64,000 bases of DNA from Companilactobacillus mishanensis (GCF_003946505.1 NZ_RHON01000007.1:40111-104110), one strand, 5' to 3'; positions 35,316 through 44,857 are shown, numbered from the stretch's first letter. Notes: generated from the sequence alone by a model not told the origin. Program-made: numbers and translations.

Positions 35316-35555
35316 TTAATCGTTAGTTTCAATAAAATCAACGTATTCAGCTTCGATCCACTCGTTATCTTGAGCAATACGGTAGAAAACTTTTCCATCT
35401 TCGCCAGTACCCTTAGCATCTGTGTACCAAGAAGATTGACCTTTAACGAATTTATCCTGTAGCATTTTGCGGTTTGCTTCATAAGTATCGAATAGGAAAA
35501 CAACATAGCGTTCATCTTGATTTACTTTTACAATACCTTGTACATTTTCAAGCAT
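35316..35555 (-). CDS. Single SLAP-like repeat protein without signal peptide
   Basis: A 79-residue protein that is almost exactly one wall-binding repeat: GIVKVNQDERYVVFLFDTYE, then GQSSWYTDAKGTGEDGKVFY and RIAQDNEWIEAEYV, the same order as in the big surface proteins. It begins MLENVQ with no signal peptide, so it should stay in the cytosol or leave by another route. It has its own leader and terminator and lies between the glucosaminidase and the surface-protein array. Confidence 0.75.
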   Translation of the reverse strand: MLENVQGIVKVNQDERYVVFLFDTYEANRKMLQDKFVKGQSSWYTDAKGTGEDGKVFYRIAQDNEWIEAEYVDFIETND

Positions 35556-35606
35556 TGTTATACCACCCTTTACAACTTCTGTTATTGTTCATTATACATT
35601 AAGACA

Positions 35607-35635
35607 TAAAAAAAAGACCCGCACAAACGAGTCTT
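35607..35635 (-). terminator. Terminator of surface protein A
   Basis: AAGACTCGTTTGTGCGGGTCT followed by eight T on the minus strand. Resembles the terminators of the other array genes. Confidence 0.8.
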
Positions 35636-35656
35636 AGTAAAGTTTTAAAGTTGTTG

Positions 35657-37255
35657 TTATTTTACTGTAACACCGGCACCATCAGGGACCCACTCGTCAG
35701 TTGAAACACGATAGTAAGTCTTGCCATCTTTGCCAGTAGCAGTCATGTCAGTAGCCCAGTTAGAATTACCAGCTAAACCACGTTGAACACGACTACCATT
35801 TTTGCCAAATAGATCGTAAACAAATCCATCAGGACCAGCCAATTTAACAGTAGCGTAGCCACCAGCGATGGAAGTGAAGTTAGTCAAACCAGGAGTTGAG
35901 TTTCTGAAAGTAACATCAGAAGCATTTACCCATTCGTGAGTAGAAACACGATATTGTTTGACACCAGTCTTAGTATTGACACGGAATTTGTCAGTAGCCC
36001 AGTTAGTATTTGGAGCCAAAGCACGAGTACTGTCGCTAGTTTCGTCGTTAGTTAAACGAGAAACCGAGCTGTTAGTGATTACATAACCAGGTTGGTCAGT
36101 TTCTTTCCATACACCGATTGTGTAGTCAGGATCTGGGTTTGGATTGTTTGTATCTGGATTTGGTGTGTTTGTGTCAGGTTTTGTTGTTGGTTTTTCGTTT
36201 GGATCATTAACTTTGATTTGACGTACGAAGGTAATTGAATTGTTTTCTGGATGAACGGCATTTCCATAGATTTTATTACCATTTACAGAAATTATTTGTG
36301 AACCATTTTGATTCATATTTGAATATATATCCCAAACTTTTATAGCCTTATCAAAAGTTAGAGTTACGGGCTGGTAAACTGATGCACCTTTCAATTGGAA
36401 AGTAGGTCCAACTTCGATCTCATTCTTACCATTGATGGCATCGTCAGAGTTTGCATAAAACTTCCCACTTGGTTGTGCAATATACGAAACATTATTACCA
36501 TTCTTATCTTTGACACTTGTTCCATTTGTTGCACTTGAAGTATGTTTAACGTCAACTGTCTTATCACCAACATTTACGTTAACGGGATCTTTATATGTGA
36601 TAATCATATTATTAGCAGGGACAACATCTTTACTATTGTTTATATAATTAATTTGTCTATTTATCATAAATTTGTCGTTTTGGGCGGAATCCGTAACTAT
36701 AAGATCAATGCTAAAACTATTTCCGTTACCATATTTAACCATATTATTGATATCTGCCTGTAAGTCGGATTTTGTTCCACCTGGACTTGCAGTTGTAACC
36801 TTGTATCGTAATGAATCTACAGAACTTATTGTCGATTGACCTTCTTTATCAATTGTATTTTTGACATTTTCTGGTAACTCATCATATTTCAGTGTTGAAT
36901 CATAACTATTTACAATATCAGAGAAATCAGGCAATGGATTATTGGAATATATTTTATTTGGAATTGCATTTACGGCCATAATCGCCATATCCATTGGTTT
37001 TGGAGAATCCGGTGTTGTACTTGTATCTTTACCACCTGCTATTTTCCCAAAAAAGTTTCCAATTTGACCAGCAATATCCTTGACTTTGTCAAAAAGACTC
37101 GTTAATTGTGACAAATCAGGCAAACTTGCCCCCACTCCCTGTGTTGTCTTGATCGATTCAACGTTCAATGATGCGGCGTTGGTAGTTGTGGTAGTTACTG
37201 GAGTTAGCGCCAATAGAACGGCCACAGCAATCCCAGCATATTTTGTTTTTTTCAT
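35657..37255 (-). CDS. Surface protein A with paired SLAP-like repeats
   Basis: A 532-residue secreted protein. Signal peptide KKTKYAGIAVAVLLALTP to about residue 27 (TNAAS). The N-terminal region (30-370) is beta-rich, with the family blocks MVKYGNGNSFSIDLIVTDS, VVPANNMIITYKDPVNVNVG, SVYQPVTLTFD and NSITFVRQIKV. A Pro/Thr/Asn/Asp linker leads to two C-terminal SLAP-like repeats, QYRVSTHEWVNASDVTF and YYRVSTDEWVPDGAGVTV. By architecture it is an S-layer-like wall-bound protein; the repeats should bind wall polymers. It is the gene furthest downstream in the array. Confidence 0.82.
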   Translation of the reverse strand: MKKTKYAGIAVAVLLALTPVTTTTTNAASLNVESIKTTQGVGASLPDLSQLTSLFDKVKDIAGQIGNFFGKIAGGKDTSTTPDSPKPMDMAIMAVNAIPNKIYSNNPLPDFSDIVNSYDSTLKYDELPENVKNTIDKEGQSTISSVDSLRYKVTTASPGGTKSDLQADINNMVKYGNGNSFSIDLIVTDSAQNDKFMINRQINYINNSKDVVPANNMIITYKDPVNVNVGDKTVDVKHTSSATNGTSVKDKNGNNVSYIAQPSGKFYANSDDAINGKNEIEVGPTFQLKGASVYQPVTLTFDKAIKVWDIYSNMNQNGSQIISVNGNKIYGNAVHPENNSITFVRQIKVNDPNEKPTTKPDTNTPNPDTNNPNPDPDYTIGVWKETDQPGYVITNSSVSRLTNDETSDSTRALAPNTNWATDKFRVNTKTGVKQYRVSTHEWVNASDVTFRNSTPGLTNFTSIAGGYATVKLAGPDGFVYDLFGKNGSRVQRGLAGNSNWATDMTATGKDGKTYYRVSTDEWVPDGAGVTVK

Positions 37256-37361
37256 TCCCCTATCCCCCAGAGTAATTTTTTAAAAACATCTATTCATTAA
37301 GATTTTATTAAATATACACATACTAATCAATGATTATTTAAATTTAACTTGAATTATATCC

Positions 37362-37390
37362 AAAAAAATAGACCCACATTTCTGTGAGTC
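37362..37390 (-). terminator. Terminator of surface protein B
   Basis: TAGACTCACAGAAATGTGGGTCTA, then TTTTTTTG on the minus strand. Confidence 0.8.
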
Positions 37391-37399
37391 TAAATAGTA

Positions 37400-39004
37400 T
37401 TAATTAAATGTAACACCTGAACCAGCTTGTACCCATTCGTCAGTTGATACACGGTAGAATGTATTTCCTTCTGAATCTGTTGCTGATTTGTCAGTGTACC
37501 ATGCTGAATTGCCGGCTAAGCCACGATTTGAGCGACCACCATTAATTCCAAACAAAGCATAAACGAATCCGTCTGGACCAGCTAAGCTGATTGTGTGATG
37601 TCCTGTAAGATCAGATACATTTGAAAGGCCAGAACCATTTGAAGTTGTGCCACCAAATGTAACATAGTCAGAACTTACCCATTCATGTGATGAAACACGA
37701 TATTGTTTTTCACCAGTCTTAGAATTTACACGATATTGATCAGTTTGCCATGCAGAGTTTGCGCCCAATGAACGAGTAGTAACGTCGTTATCATCGTTGT
37801 GCAATGGTGCAAGAGAACCGTTAACTGTAACAATACCTGAGTTTGGTGTCATGCTCCATGTTTCGTCTGGAGTTGTGTCAGTATCAGTATCTGTGTTGTT
37901 GTCATTGTCATTGTCATTAGGTTGTGTACCGACGGCTAATTCACGTACGTATGTGATTGAGTTAGTTGTTGCACCAGTTGCTAGTCCATCTTTTTGATTG
38001 ACCTGATATTGAAGGGCTTTATTTCCATTAATGTTTAACTCTGAACCCCGTGCATGTTGCATTGAATTATAAATACTACCAATATTTACTACCTCGGGAT
38101 CAAAATTCAAAGTAACACGTTGATAATATTTTGCACCATCTTGTGTGAAAGTTGTACCAGTGTTAGCTATGCCACTTTTACCACCGGCATTTGCAGCGTC
38201 TTCAGAAGTATACAAATTAGGATCAACATAAGCTGATGTATAAGCAACATTAGTTCCACTTTCATTTGTAACTGTTGCAGTCACACTGTCAGTCAATTTC
38301 TGATTAACCACTTTTGTGTTAAGTCCGATAGCAATAGGATTAGTGAATTGAACATTTAGTCCATTTGCGGCAGTTGTAACAGTTTTATTGTTAGTAAATG
38401 TTACTTGTTTTGTGTTGATAGCAGTAGTTTTACTCTTAGATGTATCGTATGAAGTAAAGGTTACAGAAACTGATTCGCCATTTCCATTTTTAACCATGTT
38501 GTCAACAAGTACGTTAAAGTCATTGTCATCGCCACCAGAAATTTTGTACGTAATATTGTCGGTTTTTTTAATAGTTGCAGCATCAGTATCATTAACCAAT
38601 TTTAATTGGGTCATCAAATCAGAGAAATCCGAAGCACTAAACTCTTTATTATTGTCAGCTTTTAAAAAATCAAAAGTTGGAATCTCAGAATCATTGTTAT
38701 AAGTTTGGTTAGAAATCTTATTAACAATATCCGTAGCTGTTGCTTCTTTAGTGCCTTCTTCTGGCTTGTTAACAACTTGATTCATAATTTTGTTCAAGAG
38801 GTCTTTAACGCCAGGAATAATTTTATCAGCTTGTTCTTTGAGTTCATCCCAACCCTTTGTAAGCCAATCTGGTAATTTAGTTGCAGCTGCGGTTGTTGCA
38901 GTGTTAGTTGTAGCAGCATTTACTGTTGTAGCACTTGTAGCTACTGGAGCGACTGCAAGTAAAGTAGCAGCCACAACACCAGCGTATTTAATATTTTTCT
39001 TCAT
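37400..39004 (-). CDS. Surface protein B with paired SLAP-like repeats
   Basis: 534 residues from ATG 39004, whose AGGA ribosome site is inside the palindrome ATCCTGGGGAGGAT (39009-39022). Signal peptide KKNIKYAGVVAATLLAVAP. The mature N-terminus is Thr/Ala-rich and followed by the shared beta-rich region (MVKNGNGESVSVTFTSYDTS, GLNVQFTNPIAIGLN, YYQRVTLNFD, NSITYVRELAVG). An Asp/Asn/Thr linker precedes two repeats (QYRVSSHEWVSSDYVTF, FYRVSTDEWVQAGSGVTF). It belongs to the same family as its neighbours. Confidence 0.82.
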   Translation of the reverse strand: MKKNIKYAGVVAATLLAVAPVATSATTVNAATTNTATTAAATKLPDWLTKGWDELKEQADKIIPGVKDLLNKIMNQVVNKPEEGTKEATATDIVNKISNQTYNNDSEIPTFDFLKADNNKEFSASDFSDLMTQLKLVNDTDAATIKKTDNITYKISGGDDNDFNVLVDNMVKNGNGESVSVTFTSYDTSKSKTTAINTKQVTFTNNKTVTTAANGLNVQFTNPIAIGLNTKVVNQKLTDSVTATVTNESGTNVAYTSAYVDPNLYTSEDAANAGGKSGIANTGTTFTQDGAKYYQRVTLNFDPEVVNIGSIYNSMQHARGSELNINGNKALQYQVNQKDGLATGATTNSITYVRELAVGTQPNDNDNDNNTDTDTDTTPDETWSMTPNSGIVTVNGSLAPLHNDDNDVTTRSLGANSAWQTDQYRVNSKTGEKQYRVSSHEWVSSDYVTFGGTTSNGSGLSNVSDLTGHHTISLAGPDGFVYALFGINGGRSNRGLAGNSAWYTDKSATDSEGNTFYRVSTDEWVQAGSGVTFN

Positions 39005-39135
39005 AAATATCCTCCCCAGGATGTCTGAATTTGTAGTCCCCATTAAATGAACCACGTAATACCAGATTATATAAAATTGATATTATATTCAATCAAAATA
39101 TTTTTATTTTATACAAACTTAAATTAAACTCCACA

Positions 39136-39168
39136 AAATAAGGACCCTCTTTCGAGGATCCTTATTTA
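39136..39168 (-). terminator. Terminator of the Fic-like gene
   Basis: AAATAAGGATCCTCGAAAGAGG pairs back to GGTCCTTATTT on the minus strand, overlapping the stop codon. Confidence 0.78.
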
Positions 39169-39827
39169 GTTATCCCATAAATACAGTTTTCATAAGTCCA
39201 CTTCAATAAATCATCGACATCATCAGTCTCATAATATTTAGAAAGCATTTCATTGAAGACGTCCATTTGTTTCTCATTGATATTTAAAACACCAATGCCA
39301 TTTCTAATCATTAAATAGTTGGCAAAAAGGATTGCGGTTCTTTTATTACCATCCCAAAAATATTGTTTTCTCATCATAGAATACATTAAGTGGATGATTG
39401 ACTCGGTGGAAGACATCGATTGGTTGTTTTTAAACATATCAATATCATTCCTGAGCTGCTTCTCTGTTGGGATAACTGGCTCATAATCAACGCCACCAAT
39501 TTGAACATTACCAGTACGGATTTCTCCCGGAATCAGTGCATCATCCCTTGCAACAATTTCATTTATCTTTTTTGCAATTTCAATCGGTGAGGAGTCGGTT
39601 GAAGTTATAACATAATCCCAAGCTCGTTTTAAATTAACGATGACTTGGATATCCTCAATTTTTACACCTGCAACACTCATCCCATCTACAATCGTTTGAG
39701 TTTGTGGAAGAGTAGTATTTACGCCTTCAAATCTAGAATTAGAGTGAATTAATTGAACAAAATTTTTCTTGGCAACAAATTTATTTTCTTTTTCAGTTAA
39801 ATTGAATTTATCTGTATATTTTGTCAT
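39162..39827 (-). CDS. Fic-family protein lacking the motif histidine
   Basis: A 221-residue Fic-fold protein. The core reads KQYFWDGNKRTAILFANYLM; it keeps F.DGNKR but has Gln where the canonical HxFx(D/E)GN(G/K)R motif has the catalytic His. The start MTKYTDKFNLTEKEN at 39827 follows GGGATG; an ATG three codons earlier overlaps that site. Canonical AMP transfer needs the His, so this may be inactive, use another chemistry, or act as a regulator. It interrupts the surface-protein array. Confidence 0.82.
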   Translation of the reverse strand: MTKYTDKFNLTEKENKFVAKKNFVQLIHSNSRFEGVNTTLPQTQTIVDGMSVAGVKIEDIQVIVNLKRAWDYVITSTDSSPIEIAKKINEIVARDDALIPGEIRTGNVQIGGVDYEPVIPTEKQLRNDIDMFKNNQSMSSTESIIHLMYSMMRKQYFWDGNKRTAILFANYLMIRNGIGVLNINEKQMDVFNEMLSKYYETDDVDDLLKWTYENCIYGITK

Positions 39828-39928
39828 CAATGTCATCCCTTTTTGTTGTATTATGTCTTAATTTTAAACTAAAAGTTTACGGTTTGTATACTTTGACATC
39901 AAAAGTTTAGGAACCGTACACTCAAACA

Positions 39929-39957
39929 CAAAAAAAGAACCCTCTTTCGAGGATCCT
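39929..39957 (-). terminator. Terminator of surface protein C
   Basis: AAGGATCCTCGAAAGAGG pairs back to GGTTCTT, followed by seven T on the minus strand. Its stem core equals that of the Fic-gene terminator. Confidence 0.78.
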
Positions 39958-39968
39958 TTACAATCTAA

Positions 39969-41531
39969 TTATTTAAATGAAACGCCTGCTTCAAGTCTTA
40001 CCCATTCATCAGTTGAAACTCGATATACTGTGTTTCCCTCTGAATCAGTCGCTTGCTTATCTGTTTGCCAAGCTGAGCCTTGACCTAAGTTACGTGTTAA
40101 TTTTTTACCATTTGTATTATATAGAGGATAAACTTTATCTTTGTCTGCTCCACTTAAACTGATTACGTGATGTCCTTGTAAATCTGTAATGTTTGTCATA
40201 GCAGTTTCAGATGTTGCTTCGTTAGCTTCTGTTTGAACAAAATCGACCATGTCTGAATTTACCCATTCATGTGTTGAAACTCGGTATTGAATTTCGCCAC
40301 TTTCATTGTTGATACGGTACTTATCTGTTTGCCAGCCAGTGTGCGCATCGATTGAACGAGAAGTAATCTTGTTATCATCATTGTATAAAGGACCAGCTTC
40401 GCCCTTAACAGTTACAACACCGTGCAGATTGTTGATACTCCAACCATCGTTAACTTCATCTGGACGATCGATTGTAGTTGGTTCTTCCCCAACGGTAACT
40501 ACACGAATGTATGTAATTGTTTTGTTGGTTGTATCTACATTTGTTGATGTAGCAGTATTACCGTTGAATGTAATCAAGTTGCTCTTGTCATTTACCATCT
40601 TATTGTAAATCGCATTAACATCAACGTCAGCATTCTTAAATGAAATCGTAACTGGTTGATAGAATTTGTCACCTTTATTATTGAAAGTTGAACTAGTTAC
40701 AATATTTCCGGTACGAGTTCTTGCACCATCTTCAGTTTGGTAAATTTCACCCGGCACTGCTGAAAATGGCATCATTGTTCCATCTTGATTGGTAACACTA
40801 GCGTTTACAGTATTTGAAAGTTTTGCATCAACTGTTTTTGATCCAACTTCAACATTTAATGGACTGTCAAAATTTACATGTAATTCAGTTGCTGGAGCAA
40901 CGATTGCACGATTATTTGTCACGGTAATTGAAGTTCTTACTATTTCTTTACCATTTTTAGAATCTTTAGCTTTTGGATTTTGATTTTGATAAATAACCTG
41001 TAAGCCAAATGTTATTTGAGCACCATTTCCCTTGCGAGAAACTTCGTCATATTTATAACGGAAATCAGATTCTGTTTCACTATCGGCTGGTGTGATTTTA
41101 TATAAGTAGTTTTTTGAAGATGTATTCGGACTGTTAAGTACTTGCATAGCACCCTTACTTGCAATCGGATCTAACAAGTTGGTCTTCATTAATACATCAA
41201 AGGTTACTGGTTTATTAAATTGTGTTGCCATCATGTCATCTAAGGATTCCATGCTTGATTGATTGGTAGTTCCGTCGTAAGTCATACCTTTTAAATTAGG
41301 AACTTCTTTTTGAACTTTTCCATCATCAATAGGAATAAACTGTGATAAGTATTTATTTGAAAAATTGTTCCAGAAATCTGCCACAGATTGAAGTGGATTC
41401 AACATTCCCGGATTGATTGCTGCCTTAGTGGTAACATTCGTTGCTGCATCTACGGTAGTAGTTTGAAATACGACTGGTGCCACGGCCAGAAGTGTTGCAG
41501 TTGCCAAGCCTGCATATTTGATTCGTTTCAT
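39969..41531 (-). CDS. Surface protein C with paired SLAP-like repeats
   Basis: 520 residues from ATG 41531, with the ribosome site inside ATCCTGGGAGGAT (41535-41547). Signal peptide KRIKYAGLATATLLAVAP. Shared beta-rich blocks: RKGNGAQITFGLQVIYQ, ATELHVNFDSPLNVEVG, FYQPVTISFKNADVD, KTITYIRVVTVG. Repeats: QYRVSTHEWVNSDMVDF and VYRVSTDEWVRLEAGVSF. The mature N-terminal 120 residues differ strongly from B and A, so the exposed tip is the variable part. Confidence 0.82.
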   Translation of the reverse strand: MKRIKYAGLATATLLAVAPVVFQTTTVDAATNVTTKAAINPGMLNPLQSVADFWNNFSNKYLSQFIPIDDGKVQKEVPNLKGMTYDGTTNQSSMESLDDMMATQFNKPVTFDVLMKTNLLDPIASKGAMQVLNSPNTSSKNYLYKITPADSETESDFRYKYDEVSRKGNGAQITFGLQVIYQNQNPKAKDSKNGKEIVRTSITVTNNRAIVAPATELHVNFDSPLNVEVGSKTVDAKLSNTVNASVTNQDGTMMPFSAVPGEIYQTEDGARTRTGNIVTSSTFNNKGDKFYQPVTISFKNADVDVNAIYNKMVNDKSNLITFNGNTATSTNVDTTNKTITYIRVVTVGEEPTTIDRPDEVNDGWSINNLHGVVTVKGEAGPLYNDDNKITSRSIDAHTGWQTDKYRINNESGEIQYRVSTHEWVNSDMVDFVQTEANEATSETAMTNITDLQGHHVISLSGADKDKVYPLYNTNGKKLTRNLGQGSAWQTDKQATDSEGNTVYRVSTDEWVRLEAGVSFK

Positions 41532-41682
41532 GGTATCCTCCCAGGATATATAAATATTTTGTAGTAGTACCCAGCGTGTTAGCACGCACAACCAGCTTAT
41601 AAAACCTAGGAAGTCTCAACAACGAAATTTTTATCACCTTAAGTTAAACTTAACTTTAAATTTACACAAAATTTACAATAAC

Positions 41683-41710
41683 AAAAAAAGACCCGCAATT
41701 ATGCGAGTCT
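41683..41710 (-). terminator. Terminator of surface protein D
   Basis: TAGACTCGCATAATTGCGGGTCT followed by TTTTTTTG on the minus strand; nearly the same as at 43318. Confidence 0.85.
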
Positions 41711-41722
41711 AAAAGTAAAAAA

Positions 41723-43174
41723 CTATTTAACTGTAACGCCGCTACCCATACGTACCCATTCGTCTGTAGATACACGATAGTATGTGTTGCCAGCTGCGTC
41801 TGAAGCTTTTTTATCAGTTGCCCATGATGACAATCCAGCCAAACCACGTGTTGCGTTTGTACCATCTGTCTTGAACAATGTGTAAACAAATCCAGCAGGT
41901 CCATCAAGTGAAAGTGTCTTCATTCCACCGAGATCTTGGACGTTACCTAAGCCGTCACCTGTTACAGTTCCGTCATTAAAGTTAACATCTGCTTCGTTTA
42001 CCCATTCATGAGTTGAAACACGATATTGTTTGGCACCAGTTTTAGTATTTGTACGTACTTGGTCTGTTTGCCAATCAGTAGCAGGTCCCAATGAACGTGT
42101 TGTTAGCTTGTTATCGTCATTGTATAAGTGACCGATTGAAGTCTTAACAGTTACAACACCTTTAGTAGCTGCTGAAGTCCAGTCGCCATTACCAGGATCT
42201 GGTGTTGGTGTAGTTGTTTTACCAACTTGGATTGCACGTACGTATGAAATTGAGTTTGCGCCTTGATCGTAGTTAGCGGCAATTGCTTGTTTACCGTTAA
42301 ATGTGATAGCGTATCCCGCAGTTCCGTTTTCAAAACCTTTTGAGATAGAAGAAACGTCAGCAGTTTTTCTGTTCAAAAGTAATGTAACTTTTTGATAGTA
42401 AGTTTGGCCATCTTGGTCAAACGTTTGTGACTTAAGAATGTCAGTTTTACCATCATCTAACAAAGCACTTGCTGAAGAAGTGTAGATGTTACCTGAAGGT
42501 TTTACAGTTGAAACAGCGATGTTCTTCTTGTTTTGGTCAAGAACAGTTGAGTCAACACTTGTTGTGTATTTTGGAGCTGATGTTGATGAGTTAACAGCAA
42601 CATTCAATGGATCAGTATAAGTTACGTTCAAAGCTGTAGGAGCTTGTTCGATAACGTTCTTGTTACTGAATGTAACATTCTTAGTCGCTACTTGTGTCCC
42701 CTCAGAATCATAAGCATTGATTTGAAGAATTACATTTCCAGGTTGGCTAGTTGCTTCATTAACACGTGTTAAGTAGTCAGCATAGCTATATGGAGTACCA
42801 GTTGCGCTAAGTGCTTGAACAGAGAAAGTAACACCAGCATTGTTGACTGTTTTACGGTCGATACTGATAATTACACCAATCTCAGAATCTTTAATAGGTG
42901 ATGTTTTTTCAAATGTATCGATACCTTGCTTAGCATTATATCCTGCTTCTGTCATGCCTGTTAAAGATGTCTTAAAAGCATCAGCTGAAGCAAAATCCTT
43001 ATCAGACATTAGTGCCATGACACGGTCAGTTGCCTCTTGTTGACCTTGTTGAAGATTACCTGATGCGGCTTGAACAGTTTGTACATTTGAAGCATTTAAA
43101 ACAGGTGCAGCAATAGGAGCAACCATCAATAAAGCGGCTGCAGTAATCCCTGCATATTTGATATTCTTTTTCAT
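41723..43174 (-). CDS. Surface protein D with paired SLAP-like repeats
   Basis: 483 residues from ATG 43174 (GGAAGGA upstream). Signal peptide KKNIKYAGITAAALLMVAP, cleaved near VQAA. Shared blocks APTALNVTYTDPLNVAVNSS, TSAPKYTTSVD, TYYQKVTLLLNRKTADV, NSISYVRAIQVGK. Repeats: GHLYNDDNKLTTRSLGPATD with QYRVSTHEWVNEADVNF, then GFVYTLFKTDGTNATRGLAG with YYRVSTDEWVRMGSGVTV. The C-terminal 130 residues are almost identical to those of protein E, suggesting recent duplication or gene conversion. Confidence 0.82.
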   Translation of the reverse strand: MKKNIKYAGITAAALLMVAPIAAPVLNASNVQTVQAASGNLQQGQQEATDRVMALMSDKDFASADAFKTSLTGMTEAGYNAKQGIDTFEKTSPIKDSEIGVIISIDRKTVNNAGVTFSVQALSATGTPYSYADYLTRVNEATSQPGNVILQINAYDSEGTQVATKNVTFSNKNVIEQAPTALNVTYTDPLNVAVNSSTSAPKYTTSVDSTVLDQNKKNIAVSTVKPSGNIYTSSASALLDDGKTDILKSQTFDQDGQTYYQKVTLLLNRKTADVSSISKGFENGTAGYAITFNGKQAIAANYDQGANSISYVRAIQVGKTTTPTPDPGNGDWTSAATKGVVTVKTSIGHLYNDDNKLTTRSLGPATDWQTDQVRTNTKTGAKQYRVSTHEWVNEADVNFNDGTVTGDGLGNVQDLGGMKTLSLDGPAGFVYTLFKTDGTNATRGLAGLSSWATDKKASDAAGNTYYRVSTDEWVRMGSGVTVK

Positions 43175-43317
43175 TCGTAAATCCTTCCTCAAAATTTATT
43201 TTGTTGAAAAAAATTTCCAATATCGTGGTATTAATAATTCCACAAAACTAGCATAGATAATTTTGTTCTAATAATCAACGTAATTATAATAACTTATGAT
43301 TAATTGAAGTTTTAACT

Positions 43318-43344
43318 AAAAAAGGCCCGCATAAATGCGAGTCT
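43318..43344 (-). terminator. Terminator of surface protein E
   Basis: AAGACTCGCATTTATGCGGGCC followed by six T on the minus strand. It lies about 60 bp after the stop. Confidence 0.78.
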
Positions 43345-43402
43345 TTCAGTTTATATTTTATATACTTGTGTTGGAATTATGAGTCGGAATTGAAACTATT
43401 TA

Positions 43403-44815
43403 CTATTTAACAGTTACACCGCTGCCCATACGTACCCATTCGTCAGTAGATACACGATAGTAAGTATTTCCGGCTGCATCAGTTGCGGATCTGTCTGTTT
43501 GCCATGCTGTTAATCCGGCCAAACCACGAGTAGCATTTGTACCATCAGCCTTGAACAATGTGTAAACAAATCCAGCAGGACCGTCTAATGTAAGAATCTT
43601 CATATCGAAGTTTTGGAAGTTACCAAGACCGTCACCTGTTACGGTACCGTCATCAAATGTAACGTCAGTATCGTTAACCCATTCATGAGTTGATACGTGC
43701 CATTGTTTTTGACCCGTCTTAGAATTTGTACGGTATGAATCTGTTTGCCAACCTGAAGCTGGAGCTAATGAACGTGTAGTCATCTTGTTGTCATCGTTGT
43801 ATAGATGTGCAAGTGATGATTTAACAGTTACAACACCTTTAGATGGAGTTGTTACCCAGTCACCGTCAGTAACAGCTTTACCAACAACGATTGAACGTAC
43901 ATATGTAAGTGTGTTATCTTTTGCGCTATAGTTAGAAGCAATTGCTTGTTGGCCATTCAATGTGATTGTGTAGCCATCTTTACCTGATTGCATTCCTGTA
44001 GCAATATTACCAACTAATGTATCTTTAAGAGTTACAGTAACTGCTTGATAGTATGTGTTTCCTGCAGTCTTAAATGTTGAGTCAGTAAATGTATTTTCGT
44101 TAGTTGCATTCAAAGCATCTGTTTTGTTTGTGTAAAGTGTGTCTGAAGGAGTTGAACTTGCAATTTCAACTTCATTTCCGTTTTGATCTTCGATAGCAGG
44201 ATCAACACTTGTTGAGTATTTAGGAGCTGAAGTTGATGAGTTAACGTCAACGTTCATTGGATCTGTGTATGACAAGTTAAGAGCAGTAGGATCTTCTGTA
44301 ACTTGGTTAGCATTTGTAAATGTAATAACTTTTTGATTTACTTGATTGCCATTTGCGTCAAAGGCAGTAATTTGAAGACCCATTGATGCTGTGCCTTTTT
44401 GAAGATCACCAACGCTCAACTTGAAGTCATTAACGTTCTTTTGGACGTTATTATTCTTGTAACCAGTAACAGAAAATGTAAAATTACCGTCAGTGATGTT
44501 TTTAGCATCTTTATCAAGTAAGTTTGCACCAGTTACATCTCCCATAAAGTCGTATCCAGAGAGAGTACTGTAATCTACTTTTTTACCATAATTAGAAATA
44601 ACATCAGCAAATGTTGATACTTCAGAGCTCTTATCATAAGATACACTGCTCATCATATTGAAATATTTGTTAAGTGATGTAGTTTGTGCTGAAGTTGGAC
44701 CATCTGCAGCTTGTGCAACTTGTGTATTTGTTGTAGTTAAAACCGGTGCTGCGATTGGTGCAACAGCTAGTAAAGCAGCTGCAGCAATTCCGGCATATTT
44801 AATATTATTCTTCAT
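43403..44815 (-). CDS. Surface protein E with paired SLAP-like repeats
   Basis: 470 residues. The ribosome site lies inside ATCCTGGGGAGGAT (44823-44836). Signal peptide KNNIKYAGIAAAALLAVAP, cleavage near AQAA. Shared blocks DPTALNLSYTDPMNVDVNSS, TSAPKYSTSVD, TYYQAVTVTLKDTLVG, NTLTYVRSIVVGK. Repeats: AHLYNDDNKMTTRSLAPASG with QWHVSTHEWVNDTDVTF, then YYRVSTDEWVRMGSGVTV. Closest relative in the window is protein D. A short truncated paralog precedes it by 42 bp and may share its transcript. Confidence 0.82.
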   Translation of the reverse strand: MKNNIKYAGIAAAALLAVAPIAAPVLTTTNTQVAQAADGPTSAQTTSLNKYFNMMSSVSYDKSSEVSTFADVISNYGKKVDYSTLSGYDFMGDVTGANLLDKDAKNITDGNFTFSVTGYKNNNVQKNVNDFKLSVGDLQKGTASMGLQITAFDANGNQVNQKVITFTNANQVTEDPTALNLSYTDPMNVDVNSSTSAPKYSTSVDPAIEDQNGNEVEIASSTPSDTLYTNKTDALNATNENTFTDSTFKTAGNTYYQAVTVTLKDTLVGNIATGMQSGKDGYTITLNGQQAIASNYSAKDNTLTYVRSIVVGKAVTDGDWVTTPSKGVVTVKSSLAHLYNDDNKMTTRSLAPASGWQTDSYRTNSKTGQKQWHVSTHEWVNDTDVTFDDGTVTGDGLGNFQNFDMKILTLDGPAGFVYTLFKADGTNATRGLAGLTAWQTDRSATDAAGNTYYRVSTDEWVRMGSGVTVK

Positions 44816-44857
44816 TTTAAAAATCCTCCCCAGGATCTAAATTTTTGAATTTATTTT

